NCBI GenBank assembly: GCA_017554325.1
Contig: JAFZIP010000012.1
Coordinates: 1 to 58,398 of the forward strand
DNA from: Bacteroidales bacterium
GTDB taxonomy: Bacteria > Bacteroidota > Bacteroidia > Bacteroidales > WCHB1-69
Direction: 5' to 3'
DNA: 58,398 bases
The notes under the pieces are model-generated. The model made no database searches and had not been told where the DNA came from. It was given only the letters and a program-made list of their open reading frames with translations. Shown here piece by piece: positions 27,849 through 36,405 of the stretch (positions are counted from its first letter, which is position 1; every line of letters begins with the position of its first letter). The translations under genes were made by a program, and so were the position numbers.

Positions 27849-28784
27849 ATGGCATATACTATAGACCTCACCAAGGTAACGCAATACGACCACATTGAGT
27901 TTGTAGCCAAGCAGGTGGTACAGGGTTTCATTACCGGATTGCACAAGAGTCCGATGCACGGCTTCTCCGTGGAGTTCGCGGAACATCGCCAGTACAACAC
28001 CGGCGAGCCCATCCGGCACATCGACTGGAAACTGTTCGCCCGCACCGACAAACTCTTCGTAAAGCAGTACGAGGAGGAAACCAACCTCCGTTGCCATCTC
28101 ATCATTGACAACTCATCCTCCATGTATTTTCCCATCCGGGACAAATACACGTTGGCAACGCCCAACAAGATATTCTTCTCCGTATATGCCGCCGCCGTCC
28201 TCATGCAGATTTTCAAAAGTCAGCGCGACGCTGTAGGGCTGAGCGTATTTTCTGACAAGCTGGACTTGCATACGCAGGCGCGTGGCGGGGATGCGCACCA
28301 CAAGATGATATACCGCGAGCTGGAGAAGATCCTGCAACCCATCGGCACAGACGTGCACCGCACCTCCATGGTGACGGACACGCTGCACCAGATTGCCGAC
28401 CAGATCCACCGCAGATCGTTGGTCATCATCTTCAGCGACATGTTCGAAAGCCAGAAAGACCTGGACGAGCTCATGCTGGCTCTGGGGCATCTGCGCCACA
28501 ACAAGCACGAGGTGCTCGTCTTCCACACGTTCGACCGTAGTTTGGAGTACGACTTTGCTTTCGAGAACCGTCTTTACCGGTTCGTTGACATGGAAACCGG
28601 CAATGAGGTCAAGGTACACGCCAACAATATCCGCGAGTTTTACCAATATGCCGTCCACGACTACTTCCATGAGATCAAGGTGAAATGTGGTCAATACCAA
28701 ATTGATTTGGTACCCGCCGACATCACGCAGGGCTTTGACCAGATTCTTCTCCCCTACCTGCTCAAGCGTGAGCACACGGTGTGA
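27849..28784 (+). CDS. DUF58 family protein
   Basis: 311 residues from the ATG at 27849 (MAYTIDLTKVTQYDHIEF); a start at 27795 would precede the promoter. GFSVEFAEHRQYNTGEPIRH and IDWKLFARTDKLFVKQYEEE are the DUF58 signature, followed by a von Willebrand A-like fold with a MIDAS-type DNSSS (LIIDNSSSMY). DUF58 proteins usually sit beside a MoxR ATPase and BatA/BatB; here no moxR is adjacent, and a BatA-type protein is 28 kb away. Its stop overlaps the radC start by one base (TGATG), so the two are translationally coupled. Confidence 0.9.
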   Translation: MAYTIDLTKVTQYDHIEFVAKQVVQGFITGLHKSPMHGFSVEFAEHRQYNTGEPIRHIDWKLFARTDKLFVKQYEEETNLRCHLIIDNSSSMYFPIRDKYTLATPNKIFFSVYAAAVLMQIFKSQRDAVGLSVFSDKLDLHTQARGGDAHHKMIYRELEKILQPIGTDVHRTSMVTDTLHQIADQIHRRSLVIIFSDMFESQKDLDELMLALGHLRHNKHEVLVFHTFDRSLEYDFAFENRLYRFVDMETGNEVKVHANNIREFYQYAVHDYFHEIKVKCGQYQIDLVPADITQGFDQILLPYLLKREHTV

Positions 28785-29494
28785 TGAGCCACGATTACCA
28801 CCTGCCAGATACACGACTGACCATTCTGCAATGGAGTGCGGAAGACCGCCCCCGCGAGAAATACGCGGCGCAAGGCGCGTCGGCACTCTCCAACGCAGAG
28901 CTCATCGCCATACTGTTGCGCACGGGCACGGCCCGTGAGAGTGCCGTGGACGTGGCCAAACGTTTGCTTGCCTCGTGCGACAACCAGCTGAATGTGCTGG
29001 CCGACCGGAAGTTGTCCCAACTGATGGAGACCAATGGCATCGGACAGGCAAAAGCCACCACCCTGCTGGCCGCTTTCGAACTCTGCAAACGCATGAGGGC
29101 GGAACGCATCACGCAAGCCCGACATATCCATACAACCACGGATGTCGTGGAGGTAATGCAGGACAAGATTGCCCTGCTGACACACGAAGAGTTCTGGGTC
29201 ATCTTCCTGAACCAAGCATCCAAGATTCTCAAAATCGAACAAGTCGGGAGAGGTGGCATCAGTAACACTGCAGTGGACATCCGCCTTATCCTCCAGGAGG
29301 CCGTCATGTTAGATGCCACGCACCTGATCGTGTGCCACAACCACCCTTCCGGCTCGGTACGCCCCAGCAGCCAGGACCGGATGCTCACGCGGCAGATACG
29401 CGATGCGGCCAAGCTCCTGAACCTGCATCTTACTGACCATATCATCCTGCACAAGGACACTTACTTCAGTTTCTCCGAAGAGGGAATGCTATAA
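28784..29494 (+). CDS. radC: RadC family JAB/MPN domain protein
   Basis: 236 residues from the ATG at 28784; a GTG one codon earlier is possible. An N-terminal helix-hairpin-helix region (RPREKYAAQGASALSNAELIA, split as seen, and LMETNGIGQAKATTLLAAFE) precedes the JAMM metalloprotease-like domain with HNHPSGSVRPSSQD and the aspartate ten residues on. Despite its name, a role in recombinational repair is not established for the family. Coupled to the DUF58 gene. Confidence 0.93.
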   Translation: MSHDYHLPDTRLTILQWSAEDRPREKYAAQGASALSNAELIAILLRTGTARESAVDVAKRLLASCDNQLNVLADRKLSQLMETNGIGQAKATTLLAAFELCKRMRAERITQARHIHTTTDVVEVMQDKIALLTHEEFWVIFLNQASKILKIEQVGRGGISNTAVDIRLILQEAVMLDATHLIVCHNHPSGSVRPSSQDRMLTRQIRDAAKLLNLHLTDHIILHKDTYFSFSEEGML

Positions 29495-29499
29495 ATTTA

Positions 29500-29507
29500 T
29501 ATTTTTG
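29500..29507 (+). promoter_or_regulatory. -7 element of nnr
   Basis: TATTTTTG, 22 nt before the ATG at 29530. No clear -33 element. Confidence 0.55.
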
Positions 29508-29529
29508 CAGCCTGAAAGTTGACAAAACA

Positions 29530-31107
29530 ATGTATATCTCATCCCGACAAGCTCCACCCTGTATTCTGACTGTCGCGCAGACACGTGCCTGCGAGCAATA
29601 CACCATGGAGCACGAGCCCATCCCATCCCTTCAGCTGATGGAAAGGGCCGGGACAAGATGCGCAGACCACCTTGCCGAACTTATTCTACGAGAGCACTTC
29701 ACCGACATCCGCATATTCTGCGGTGCTGGCAACAACGGTGGCGACGGATTGGTAATCGCCCGCAAACTGTCAGAGAAGATATCTGCCACGGAAGTTCGTA
29801 TTGAAGTGGTAATCTGCCAGGGCGACAATGCCCGCCGCTCACCTGAGATGGAGACTAACCTCAACCGTTGGCAAGAGGTCACCAAACAGCATCTTAACGC
29901 GATGCTGACCTTTATTGATCCTCAAACCGTGGTAACACCGCCCGCCGACGCGCTCGTCATCGACGCCATCTTCGGGATAGGCCTGAGCCGGCCGATTGAG
30001 GGCATTTGCGCCGAAGCCATCCGAATTATCAATGAATCTGAAGCCTTCGTGGTCGCCATTGACACACCCTCCGGACTATGGTCGGATGCGCACACGCCAG
30101 CCGACTCGGCGGTCGTAATGGCCGATTTGACACTCAGCATACAGTATCCCAAGATGGCGCACCTCCTTCCGGAAGCCCACCCGTTCTGTGGCGATGTGCA
30201 GATCATGGACATCGGGATGTTACCACCGCCAGAACTGGCTTGGGATCGTGAATATCTCACCACGTCATCTGTCGCGGAGATCTTGCGGCCGCTGCATCCG
30301 TTCGCTAACAAAGGGACCTTCGGGCACGGATTGTTGATTGCTGGCAGCGCGGGAATGCCGGGAGCCGCCATCTTGGCCGCCACCGCCGCCCTGCGCGGGG
30401 GCATCGGGAAGGTCACCGTGCACACCGCATCGCTGGCCGCCCAACACCTCCCCGCCAGACTCCCGGAGGCTATCCTGCACCCCGACGCCAACGAGCACCA
30501 CATCAGCGAGCTCGACTGGTCCACCGCGCATAAGGACATCAACGCCATCGCCATCGGGCCCGGCATAGGCACCCAGCGGCAAACGGTGACCCTGCTCAAG
30601 AACCTGCTGGATGAAATCCACTCGCCCGTCATCCTCGACGCCGACGCCCTGAACATCCTGTCGGAGAACAAGACCTGGCTGGCCTATCTGCCCCCTTACT
30701 GCATCCTCACTCCCCATTGGAAAGAGTTTGAACGGCTGGCTGGCCCCAGTTCAGACGACTTCGACCGACTGGAAAAGGCGCGTGAGTTTGCCAAAAGATA
30801 CAGCGTGGTCCTCATCCTCAAAGGGCACCACTCCATCATCTCGCTGCCGGACGGCAAGCAGTTCGTCAACACCACTGGCAATGCGGGCATGGCCACCGCC
30901 GGCAGCGGCGACGTGCTCACCGGCCTGCTCCTGGCCCTGATGGCCCAGGGATACTCTCCCGTTGAAAGCGCCCTGCTCGGCGTGTTCATCCACGGCCTCG
31001 CCGGCGACCTGTTTGCGAGCGAGCACTCACCGCGCAGCCTCATCGCCTCCGACCTGCCGCAATATTTCTCAAACGCATTCCAACAGTTAAGCTTGACCAA
31101 CCAATAA
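29530..31107 (+). CDS. nnr: Bifunctional NAD(P)HX epimerase/dehydratase
   Basis: 525 residues. It repairs hydrated NAD(P)H: the N-terminal YjeF domain (about 1-220; FCGAGNNGGDGLVIARKL, DAIFGIGLSRPIEG, VVAIDTPSGLWSD) epimerises S/R-NAD(P)HX. The C-terminal ribokinase-like ADP-dependent dehydratase (about 240-525) shows GHGLLIAGSAGMPGAAILAA, AIAIGPGIG, LTPHWKEFERL and the catalytic GNAGMATAGSGDVLTGLL. Length matches E. coli YjeF. It lies 29 nt upstream of the thioredoxin-like gene. Confidence 0.97.
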   Translation: MYISSRQAPPCILTVAQTRACEQYTMEHEPIPSLQLMERAGTRCADHLAELILREHFTDIRIFCGAGNNGGDGLVIARKLSEKISATEVRIEVVICQGDNARRSPEMETNLNRWQEVTKQHLNAMLTFIDPQTVVTPPADALVIDAIFGIGLSRPIEGICAEAIRIINESEAFVVAIDTPSGLWSDAHTPADSAVVMADLTLSIQYPKMAHLLPEAHPFCGDVQIMDIGMLPPPELAWDREYLTTSSVAEILRPLHPFANKGTFGHGLLIAGSAGMPGAAILAATAALRGGIGKVTVHTASLAAQHLPARLPEAILHPDANEHHISELDWSTAHKDINAIAIGPGIGTQRQTVTLLKNLLDEIHSPVILDADALNILSENKTWLAYLPPYCILTPHWKEFERLAGPSSDDFDRLEKAREFAKRYSVVLILKGHHSIISLPDGKQFVNTTGNAGMATAGSGDVLTGLLLALMAQGYSPVESALLGVFIHGLAGDLFASEHSPRSLIASDLPQYFSNAFQQLSLTNQ

Positions 31108-31136
31108 CATTCTGACATCCGTTTTTAATTCTCAAT

Positions 31137-32537
31137 ATGATGAAAAAGGCACTCCTGATTTCCACGCTAATCGTATTCTGCATGACACTCTGCCATGCAC
31201 AAATGGAAATCAAAATCCAAATAACTCCGACACATTACGACACCCTCAAGATTGAGTCTTTCCACCCTGACAAAAAGCAGATTGTCTCCTTCACCCAACC
31301 TTTCGGTGCAGAAGTGACATTCAAAGACAAGCAGTCGCTGCAACCCGGCTTCTACTGGATCATCGGGGACACCACCAAAGTAGGCTCGTTCCTGATTTCC
31401 AACAACAAAAACCAGAAGTTCACGGTCATCATCAGCGAGGATACCGTCATCTACCAAGGCAGCGTGGAGAACACGCGCAACGTGGAGTACATTTCCCACA
31501 TTCAAGGATTCCGGCGCCAGCTCGCCGCGCTGGACCAGGAGTTTGCCAGTGCGCAAGCCAGCATGCCGCAGTACATGTTGCGTGTGCTCGCCGACTCGCT
31601 GACCGCCAAGGCCAGACGCATCAACAAAGCGCAGGATGACTATCAGATTGCCGTTTCCAAAGAGAACAGCGGACTGCTGTTGGGTTCCATCGTGGAATTG
31701 GCCCGAAGCATCCCTGAAATGCCACAGGAGTATTACCAGAACCGCGAGCTCTATCAAAAGTTCGTGTTAGAGCACTATTTCGACCACTTCCCCTGGAACG
31801 ACCCGCGCATCTTCAAGACTCCGATTGGAGATGACAAGATCAAGGATTTCTGCAACATCATTTACCAACTAGACCGCAAGGATTTGGACACTTTCGTGGT
31901 GGCCGCACTGAACGCCGCCCGCGTCAACGAGCAGTCGCTGTACCTGTTTTACGACAAAGTGGAAAAGATTTTGGGCAGCAACATTTCGCCCTACAAAGTG
32001 GAGCACACCTACATCAAGATGTTGCAGAACATACTCTCCTACCCCAACTTGGATGAAAACCGCCAGCGGAGATGCAGCCGTGAGCTGGGTATGATCAACA
32101 AGAACCTTGAGGGCGACCAAGTGCCCAATTTCCGCATCGTAATGGGAAACGGAGACACCACTTCCCTGTACGACATCCAATGCGATTACATGCTGCTCTA
32201 TCTGCAACATCCCACTTGCCCGACCTGTCGCGAAGTGCGCGGAAAGATGGCCAACTACCCGGCCCTCAACTCCGCCATCGCCAAAAAGAACCTCACCGTG
32301 CTGACCGTCTATTTCGAGGACGACGCACAGGTATGGGCCAACTACCTGAAGTCTTCCGAAGCCAATTCGAGCTATCTGCACGGCTGGAACTTCGACCAAT
32401 CCATAGAGGACAACCAACTCTACGACACCCGCACCATCCCCTATATGTTTTTGCTGGACAAAGACAAGAAAGTGATTCGCAAAGACTTATTGTACAACGA
32501 GATAGAAGATTACATCAAACAATTAAGATTGAATTAA
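31137..32537 (+). CDS. Secreted thioredoxin-like (DUF5106/TlpA-type) protein
   Basis: 466 residues with a signal peptide (MMKKALLISTLIVFCMTLCHA). A beta-rich N-terminal DUF4369-like part (about 25-125), a helical middle (about 130-320) and a C-terminal thioredoxin fold (about 330-466) follow. The active-site motif is CPTC in HPTCPTCREVRGKM (about residue 360), with the cis-Pro TIPYMFLLDKDKKVI. Periplasmic thiol reductase or disulfide handling is inferred. It is followed within 4 nt by the duplicated secreted protein. Confidence 0.85.
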   Translation: MMKKALLISTLIVFCMTLCHAQMEIKIQITPTHYDTLKIESFHPDKKQIVSFTQPFGAEVTFKDKQSLQPGFYWIIGDTTKVGSFLISNNKNQKFTVIISEDTVIYQGSVENTRNVEYISHIQGFRRQLAALDQEFASAQASMPQYMLRVLADSLTAKARRINKAQDDYQIAVSKENSGLLLGSIVELARSIPEMPQEYYQNRELYQKFVLEHYFDHFPWNDPRIFKTPIGDDKIKDFCNIIYQLDRKDLDTFVVAALNAARVNEQSLYLFYDKVEKILGSNISPYKVEHTYIKMLQNILSYPNLDENRQRRCSRELGMINKNLEGDQVPNFRIVMGNGDTTSLYDIQCDYMLLYLQHPTCPTCREVRGKMANYPALNSAIAKKNLTVLTVYFEDDAQVWANYLKSSEANSSYLHGWNFDQSIEDNQLYDTRTIPYMFLLDKDKKVIRKDLLYNEIEDYIKQLRLN

Positions 32538-32540
32538 ACT

Positions 32541-33329
32541 ATGAAAAGTTTCTTCTTCAAAACCACATTTACAGCCCTGCTGCTATCCATTCTGACCTTG
32601 GGTTCCACTTTGTCGTATGCTCAAAGTGATTACCTAAAATCAATGGTCAATCTTTTTTCTGACATGATGCCATATTCTATGGGGATGGCTGGTGAACTGA
32701 CTGACATATCCGTCAATGACAATGAGCTTATTTTTACGGCAACTGTAGATGAGACACTCGTAAATATTGATGCTTTACAACAAAACAAAGCATTATTACA
32801 AGAGAACATGAAACTCATTGTCACAAGCCTGAAGAGCAATATCATAATGAAATCCATTCTTGAGGAACTCGTCGAGTCTAACATGGGGCTCAGGATGACT
32901 TACATTGGTAAAGATTCCAAAAAGAAGCTCTCGTGTCTGTTAAATAGTAAAGAAATAGAATCTGCGCTTGCGGACACTCTTGACAATACTAATGCCAAGA
33001 AGCAACTGGAACTTCAAGTAAGTATCACTCGTGCGCAATTGCCCATAGATTACGGGAATGGCATGGTAAACACAAAAATCGAGTTGACAGATAAGTATAT
33101 TATCTATCATATTGTCTGTGATGAGGATATCTACGATATCGATTTGTTGAACGCAAGTACATATATGATAAAACAAAACATTATTCAAACGCTCAGCAGT
33201 GGTGATTTAACACTCACTCAATTAGTAAAGCTTTGCAAAGAGTCAAACTATGGAATAGGATACTATTATGTAGGCAAAGACAGTGGAAAAATCGCCAAAG
33301 TATTTATTTCTGACAAGGAATTAAAGTAA
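32541..33329 (+). CDS. Secreted protein with internal duplication
   Basis: 262 residues. The signal peptide ends at LSYAQ. Two halves are homologous: about 55-145 (NELIFTATVDETLVNIDALQ, MGLRMTYIGKDSKKKL, LLNSKEI) and about 165-262 (KYIIYHIVCDEDIYDIDLLN, YGIGYYYVGKDSGKIAKVF, ISDKELK). Each ends in a GKDS beta-hairpin. No lipobox, catalytic motif or T9SS tail is visible. I do not recognise the family. It is 3 nt after the CPTC protein, so the two are probably made together. Confidence 0.75.
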   Translation: MKSFFFKTTFTALLLSILTLGSTLSYAQSDYLKSMVNLFSDMMPYSMGMAGELTDISVNDNELIFTATVDETLVNIDALQQNKALLQENMKLIVTSLKSNIIMKSILEELVESNMGLRMTYIGKDSKKKLSCLLNSKEIESALADTLDNTNAKKQLELQVSITRAQLPIDYGNGMVNTKIELTDKYIIYHIVCDEDIYDIDLLNASTYMIKQNIIQTLSSGDLTLTQLVKLCKESNYGIGYYYVGKDSGKIAKVFISDKELK

Positions 33330-33621
33330 CATTCCCAGTCCATCTATTCATTGCAAACCATTAAAACAGAAGACAAAACAGAAATGACTCCATACCCACC
33401 TCCGCGCTCCCCGCGGATATCCACACCTAACCTGTTCTGGTTGGGCAAGAACAATTATCTTTCCGTGCTCCTCACCGAAACATGTGCGCCGGCGGTGGGG
33501 AGGTGGATGTTGACGCGTTGGCCTGAGCATCCTGGCAGGCACCGGATATGCCCCGGTCGTGCGCCGAAAGGCCTGGCACAGAATCACAAAACAAATATGA
33601 ATCATCAAAACAATCAAACCA
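33330..33621. other. GC-rich structured gap before Cys-rich lipoprotein
   Basis: This 292-nt gap is more GC-rich than neighbouring non-coding DNA. It contains CCGCG-CTCC-CCGCGG (about 33403-33417) and, at about 33530-33585, several nested GC stems including GCC-GAAA-GGC with a GNRA-type loop. A reading frame from 33384 runs through it into the lipoprotein gene in another frame, but its Pro/Arg/His-rich product looks non-native. No promoter motif was found. It may be a structured leader or a decayed sequence. Confidence 0.45.
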
Positions 33622-34218
33622 ATGAAAAAGATAATATTAGGTGTAACAGGCACTCTCCTGTTGGCAGCTGGCATCAGCATCATGGTTGCATCCTGCGACA
33701 AAGAAGAAATCGAAAAGACAAATCCCGAACAGCTTTCTGCCACCCCAGCCACTTCTTCTGTGGACTTTAGCGCATATTACCAAGAGACGGAGGTATTAGC
33801 CACCGAATTTTGGTCGGCGTGCGACAAGGCGTATCAGAAGCACCAGCAGGAATTCCTGTCGGCGTGCCAACGCAACGACTTTGCGGAGTTCCAACGGCTC
33901 ACCAATCTTGACGCCGCCTATTTTGAGCATTTCAAGGCTGTGCTTTTGAAAGCGCAGGCTGAAATCGAAGCCGACCATCCCGGCATCACAGCACAATATC
34001 GCGAGTCTCCCTGCTCTGAGTGCGCCGCCGGTGCTCTCTCCCGCGTGGGCGCCGTGATGGACACCCTGCAAGGTCACAGTGTCGATGCCACGGTGAAGCT
34101 GAACAACACCGACTGCTGGTTCGTTTGCTCCCTCTCATGCATTGCCTCCATGGAGTTGTACGCGCCTTGCGTGCTGGCCTGTGTGAGGGTTTGCAAAAAA
34201 TACATGCAGAACTGGTAA
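33622..34218 (+). CDS. Cys-rich lipoprotein of unknown function
   Basis: 198 residues. MKKIILGVTGTLLLAAGISI then VASC gives a lipobox with Cys25. A helical middle (about 50-130) leads into a C-terminal third with clustered cysteines: CSEC, DCWFVCSLSC and PCVLACVRVC, ending CKKYMQNW, eight cysteines in about 70 residues. The hydrophobic Cys-rich tail could be disulfide-knotted or a second membrane-interacting segment. No known family recognised. It lies downstream of two secreted proteins, one thioredoxin-like, which might assist disulfide formation (inference). A strong terminator follows. Confidence 0.7.
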   Translation: MKKIILGVTGTLLLAAGISIMVASCDKEEIEKTNPEQLSATPATSSVDFSAYYQETEVLATEFWSACDKAYQKHQQEFLSACQRNDFAEFQRLTNLDAAYFEHFKAVLLKAQAEIEADHPGITAQYRESPCSECAAGALSRVGAVMDTLQGHSVDATVKLNNTDCWFVCSLSCIASMELYAPCVLACVRVCKKYMQNW

Positions 34219-34233
34219 TCCGAGAGATAAAGA

Positions 34234-34267
34234 GCTAGTCGGCTGGTGCGCCAGCCGACTGGCTTTT
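34234..34267 (+). terminator. Rho-independent terminator
   Basis: AGTCGGCTGG-TGCG-CCAGCCGACT (34237-34260), extended by a wobble and two more pairs, then CTTTTG. It ends the operon closing with the Cys-rich lipoprotein. Confidence 0.8.
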
Positions 34268-34516
34268 GCATTCACATATTTACCGCTACTGAAAGAGCAT
34301 TACCACTTAAAAATCAATAAATTGCATCTTTAAGATCAATAATTTTGACCTTAAAGAGTACAGGACTGTATCTCGCCATGTTCAAGTTCAAGCATTCGGT
34401 AAAGCGCGAAAACAACGATGACGAGCATAACGCTTCGTTTTTTTCAATAAAATCCCGCCAACCTTAGGGTATAACATTCCTTCGGGTTAGCGGGGCAAAC
34501 TTACAAAAAACAATGA
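34268..34516. other. Non-coding gap between convergent units
   Basis: It holds the toxin-side hairpin at 34444-34494 and otherwise AT-rich sequence. A 25-codon minus-strand ORF (34351-34428) has no supporting signal. No gene called. Confidence 0.55.
34444..34494 (-). terminator. Probable terminator of toxin-antitoxin operon
   Basis: CCCGC-c-AACC pairs with GGTT-a-GCGGG across a 21-nt loop; on the minus strand it is followed by ATTTTATTG, beginning 23 nt after the toxin stop. Confidence 0.45.
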
Positions 34517-34822
34517 TTACATCATCATTTTAGATGGAATAATGCGGTCAATCATGACGTATTGTCTTTCCGTGTGAAAAACGACAGTCCAACGATGATG
34601 AATGATGGGGACGGATTTGGCATCCGGATGTATGTTTCGAGCAAAAGTATAGGGACTTTTCTGATAAATATCAGCCGTATATGAAAGTGAGGCCAATTGC
34701 CCGAGAATTCGGTTTACAAATTTATGACCGCTATCCGGACGATAGATTTTTGCCACATAGGTTGAAATGCCATCTATATCAGACACAGCTTTCCTGCTGA
34801 CTATTACGGTGTATGTTTTCAT
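34517..34822 (-). CDS. ParE/RelE-type toxin
   Basis: 101 residues from the ATG at 34822 (MKTYTVIVSRKAVSDIDGIS); a longer frame from 34858 is inside the antitoxin gene and less natural. YTVIVSRKAVSDIDGISTYV, FVNRILGQLASLSYTADIYQ and HHRWTVVFHTERQYVMIDRI follow the small-toxin fold of the RelE/ParE superfamily, which targets gyrase or ribosome-bound mRNA. The coding region overlaps the upstream antitoxin by 44 nt, ensuring coupled synthesis. Which target applies cannot be told. Confidence 0.82.
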   Translation of the reverse strand: MKTYTVIVSRKAVSDIDGISTYVAKIYRPDSGHKFVNRILGQLASLSYTADIYQKSPYTFARNIHPDAKSVPIIHHRWTVVFHTERQYVMIDRIIPSKMMM

Positions 34823-34997
34823 AGTTTGCATCAAGTTTTTGGTGGAAAATCTCTCCAAATTGGTCTAACGGCATATATCCATCTGGGATGGCTCCGTCAT
34901 GGGCAACCTTATTTTTGCGGGAAACACCGTAAGAAACAAAAGGCTCATGGGCCTCTGCAGTGTGTGTGGCTTTTGTTTTATAGGTTCTTTTTTTCAT
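34779..34997 (-). CDS. Putative antitoxin partner of ParE-type toxin
   Basis: 72 residues from the ATG at 34997; the longer frame from 35135 crosses the promoter. The sequence (MKKRTYKTKATHTAEAHEPF, GYMPLDQFGEIFHQKLDANY) is short and polar, with a helical C-terminus that could wrap the toxin. No clear DNA-binding motif is visible. Position directly upstream of and overlapping the toxin is the main evidence. A -7 element TATCTTTG lies at 35015-35022. Confidence 0.7.
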   Translation of the reverse strand: MKKRTYKTKATHTAEAHEPFVSYGVSRKNKVAHDGAIPDGYMPLDQFGEIFHQKLDANYENIHRNSQQESCV

Positions 34998-35014
34998 AGC
35001 TTGAATATTTGCGG

Positions 35015-35022
35015 CAAAGATA
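35015..35022 (-). promoter_or_regulatory. -7 element of toxin-antitoxin operon
   Basis: TATCTTTG on the minus strand, 17 nt before the antitoxin ATG at 34997; it supports that start over 35135. Confidence 0.55.
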
Positions 35023-35081
35023 ATCATTTTCAAGAAACGAAGTGCTTTGAGAGCACTTTTTTCTTTCTTGCTTATTTTTTC

Positions 35082-35089
35082 TATTTTTG
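35082..35089 (+). promoter_or_regulatory. -7 element of SGNH hydrolase gene
   Basis: TATTTTTG, 20 nt before the ATG at 35110; it lies inside the longer frame beginning at 35047 and so excludes that start. Confidence 0.6.
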
Positions 35090-35109
35090 CAGACATCAAA
35101 TTATATTCT

Positions 35110-36348
35110 ATGCGAAAAATCCTTCTATACGCCATTGCAACATTCCTCTTTTACTGCAACGTTTTCGCCCAAGATTCCAAGCGGGTGTTGTTCATCGGAA
35201 ACAGTTATACCGAAGTCAACAACCTGCCGCAGATGGTGGCGAATGTGGCCCAGAGCATGGGTGACGAGATAACTTACAGCTCCAACACGCCGGGCGGCTG
35301 CACCTTCATGCAACATTGCACCAACCAGTCCATGAACCTGATCCGCCAAGGCAACTGGGACGCGGTTGTTTTGCAGGAGCAGAGCCAATATCCCTCGTTT
35401 CCGCAATCGCAAGTGGAGGCAGAGGTTTTCCCCTACGCCCAGCGGCTGGTGGATTCTGTGTATGCCCACAGCCCCTGCGCAGAGCCTATGTTTTACATGA
35501 CCTGGGGACGCAAGAACGGCGATGCCGCCAATGCCGTATATTTTCCTGTATTAGCAACTTACGAAGGCATGGATAGCATGCTCTGCGAACGCTACACGTA
35601 CATGGCGCACACGTATGACGCCGCACTTTGCCCAGTCGGGCGCGTTTGGCATTTTCTCAGACAACATTATGCTGATCTGGAACTCTACCAGTCGGACGGC
35701 AGCCACCCCTCCGTGGCCGGCACCTACGCCGCCGCCTGCGCATTCTACGTGATGCTTTTCCACCGCGACCCGCTTCTGATTCACTTTGACGGCGGGCTGG
35801 ACGACAACACGGCGCAAATCATCCGTTCCGCCGTGCGCACCGTGGTCTTCGAGCGCCTTTCCGACTGGACTCGCCCCGAACCGGAGGCAGCCTTCGAGGT
35901 CGAAAGCAATCTTGATTCCACCATTTCTCTGACCAGCCACAGCCTCCACGCCAACGAGCTGACCTGGGATTTCGGGGACGGAGAGAATCTGACCACTTCC
36001 GACATCACCGTTTCACACACCTACTCCAGCAACGGGAACTATATCATAACGTTAACTGCCAGCCGGCATTGCATGAGTGACACGGCGGCTGAAACCGTTG
36101 TCGTGCAAGGGACTGGTATTGCCGACCATGAAAACGAACAAACAAACTTCTCTTTCTATCCCAATCCCGCTCAAAGTACGCTGACCGTGAAAGCCGATGG
36201 CGAGGTTTTCATCTACGACATTACCGGCAAGCTGGTAATGAACGCTGGCCCAGTCATCGGAAATATCTTGCTCAACATCAGCCAATTGAAAAACGGCACT
36301 TATCTCATCCGTTGCGGGAATGAGTCCAAAACTTTTGTCAAACAATAG
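35110..36348 (+). CDS. T9SS-exported SGNH hydrolase with PKD domain
   Basis: 412 residues. After the signal peptide (MRKILLYAIATFLFYCNVFA) comes an SGNH/GDSL-like hydrolase domain (about 22-260): the nucleophile Ser in VLFIGNSYTEVNNLPQ, block II Gly, and the Asp-His pair in SDGSHPSVAGTYAA. A PKD domain (about 270-345; LTWDFGDGENLTTSDITVSH) follows. The last ~75 residues (FSFYPNPAQSTLTVKADGEV, IYDITGKLV, NGTYLIRCGNESKTFVKQ) are a T9SS type A sorting domain (TIGR04183 type). It is expected at the cell surface, deacylating a carbohydrate or lipid ester; the substrate is unknown. Confidence 0.9.
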   Translation: MRKILLYAIATFLFYCNVFAQDSKRVLFIGNSYTEVNNLPQMVANVAQSMGDEITYSSNTPGGCTFMQHCTNQSMNLIRQGNWDAVVLQEQSQYPSFPQSQVEAEVFPYAQRLVDSVYAHSPCAEPMFYMTWGRKNGDAANAVYFPVLATYEGMDSMLCERYTYMAHTYDAALCPVGRVWHFLRQHYADLELYQSDGSHPSVAGTYAAACAFYVMLFHRDPLLIHFDGGLDDNTAQIIRSAVRTVVFERLSDWTRPEPEAAFEVESNLDSTISLTSHSLHANELTWDFGDGENLTTSDITVSHTYSSNGNYIITLTASRHCMSDTAAETVVVQGTGIADHENEQTNFSFYPNPAQSTLTVKADGEVFIYDITGKLVMNAGPVIGNILLNISQLKNGTYLIRCGNESKTFVKQ

Positions 36349-36405
36349 GTCCTTGAACTCTTTTCTCCAAATCAGCATTTCCAGTACACGAACAATCCAT
36401 AGACA

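Noticed and set aside
33351..33770. 139-codon ORF overlapping the Cys-rich lipoprotein start
   Set aside because: Pro/Arg/His-rich sequence with no signal, overlapping a gene with a clear lipobox in another frame.
34351..34428. 25-codon minus-strand hydrophobic ORF (MLVIVVFALY...)
   Set aside because: No promoter, RBS or partner; within reach of chance in AT-rich DNA.
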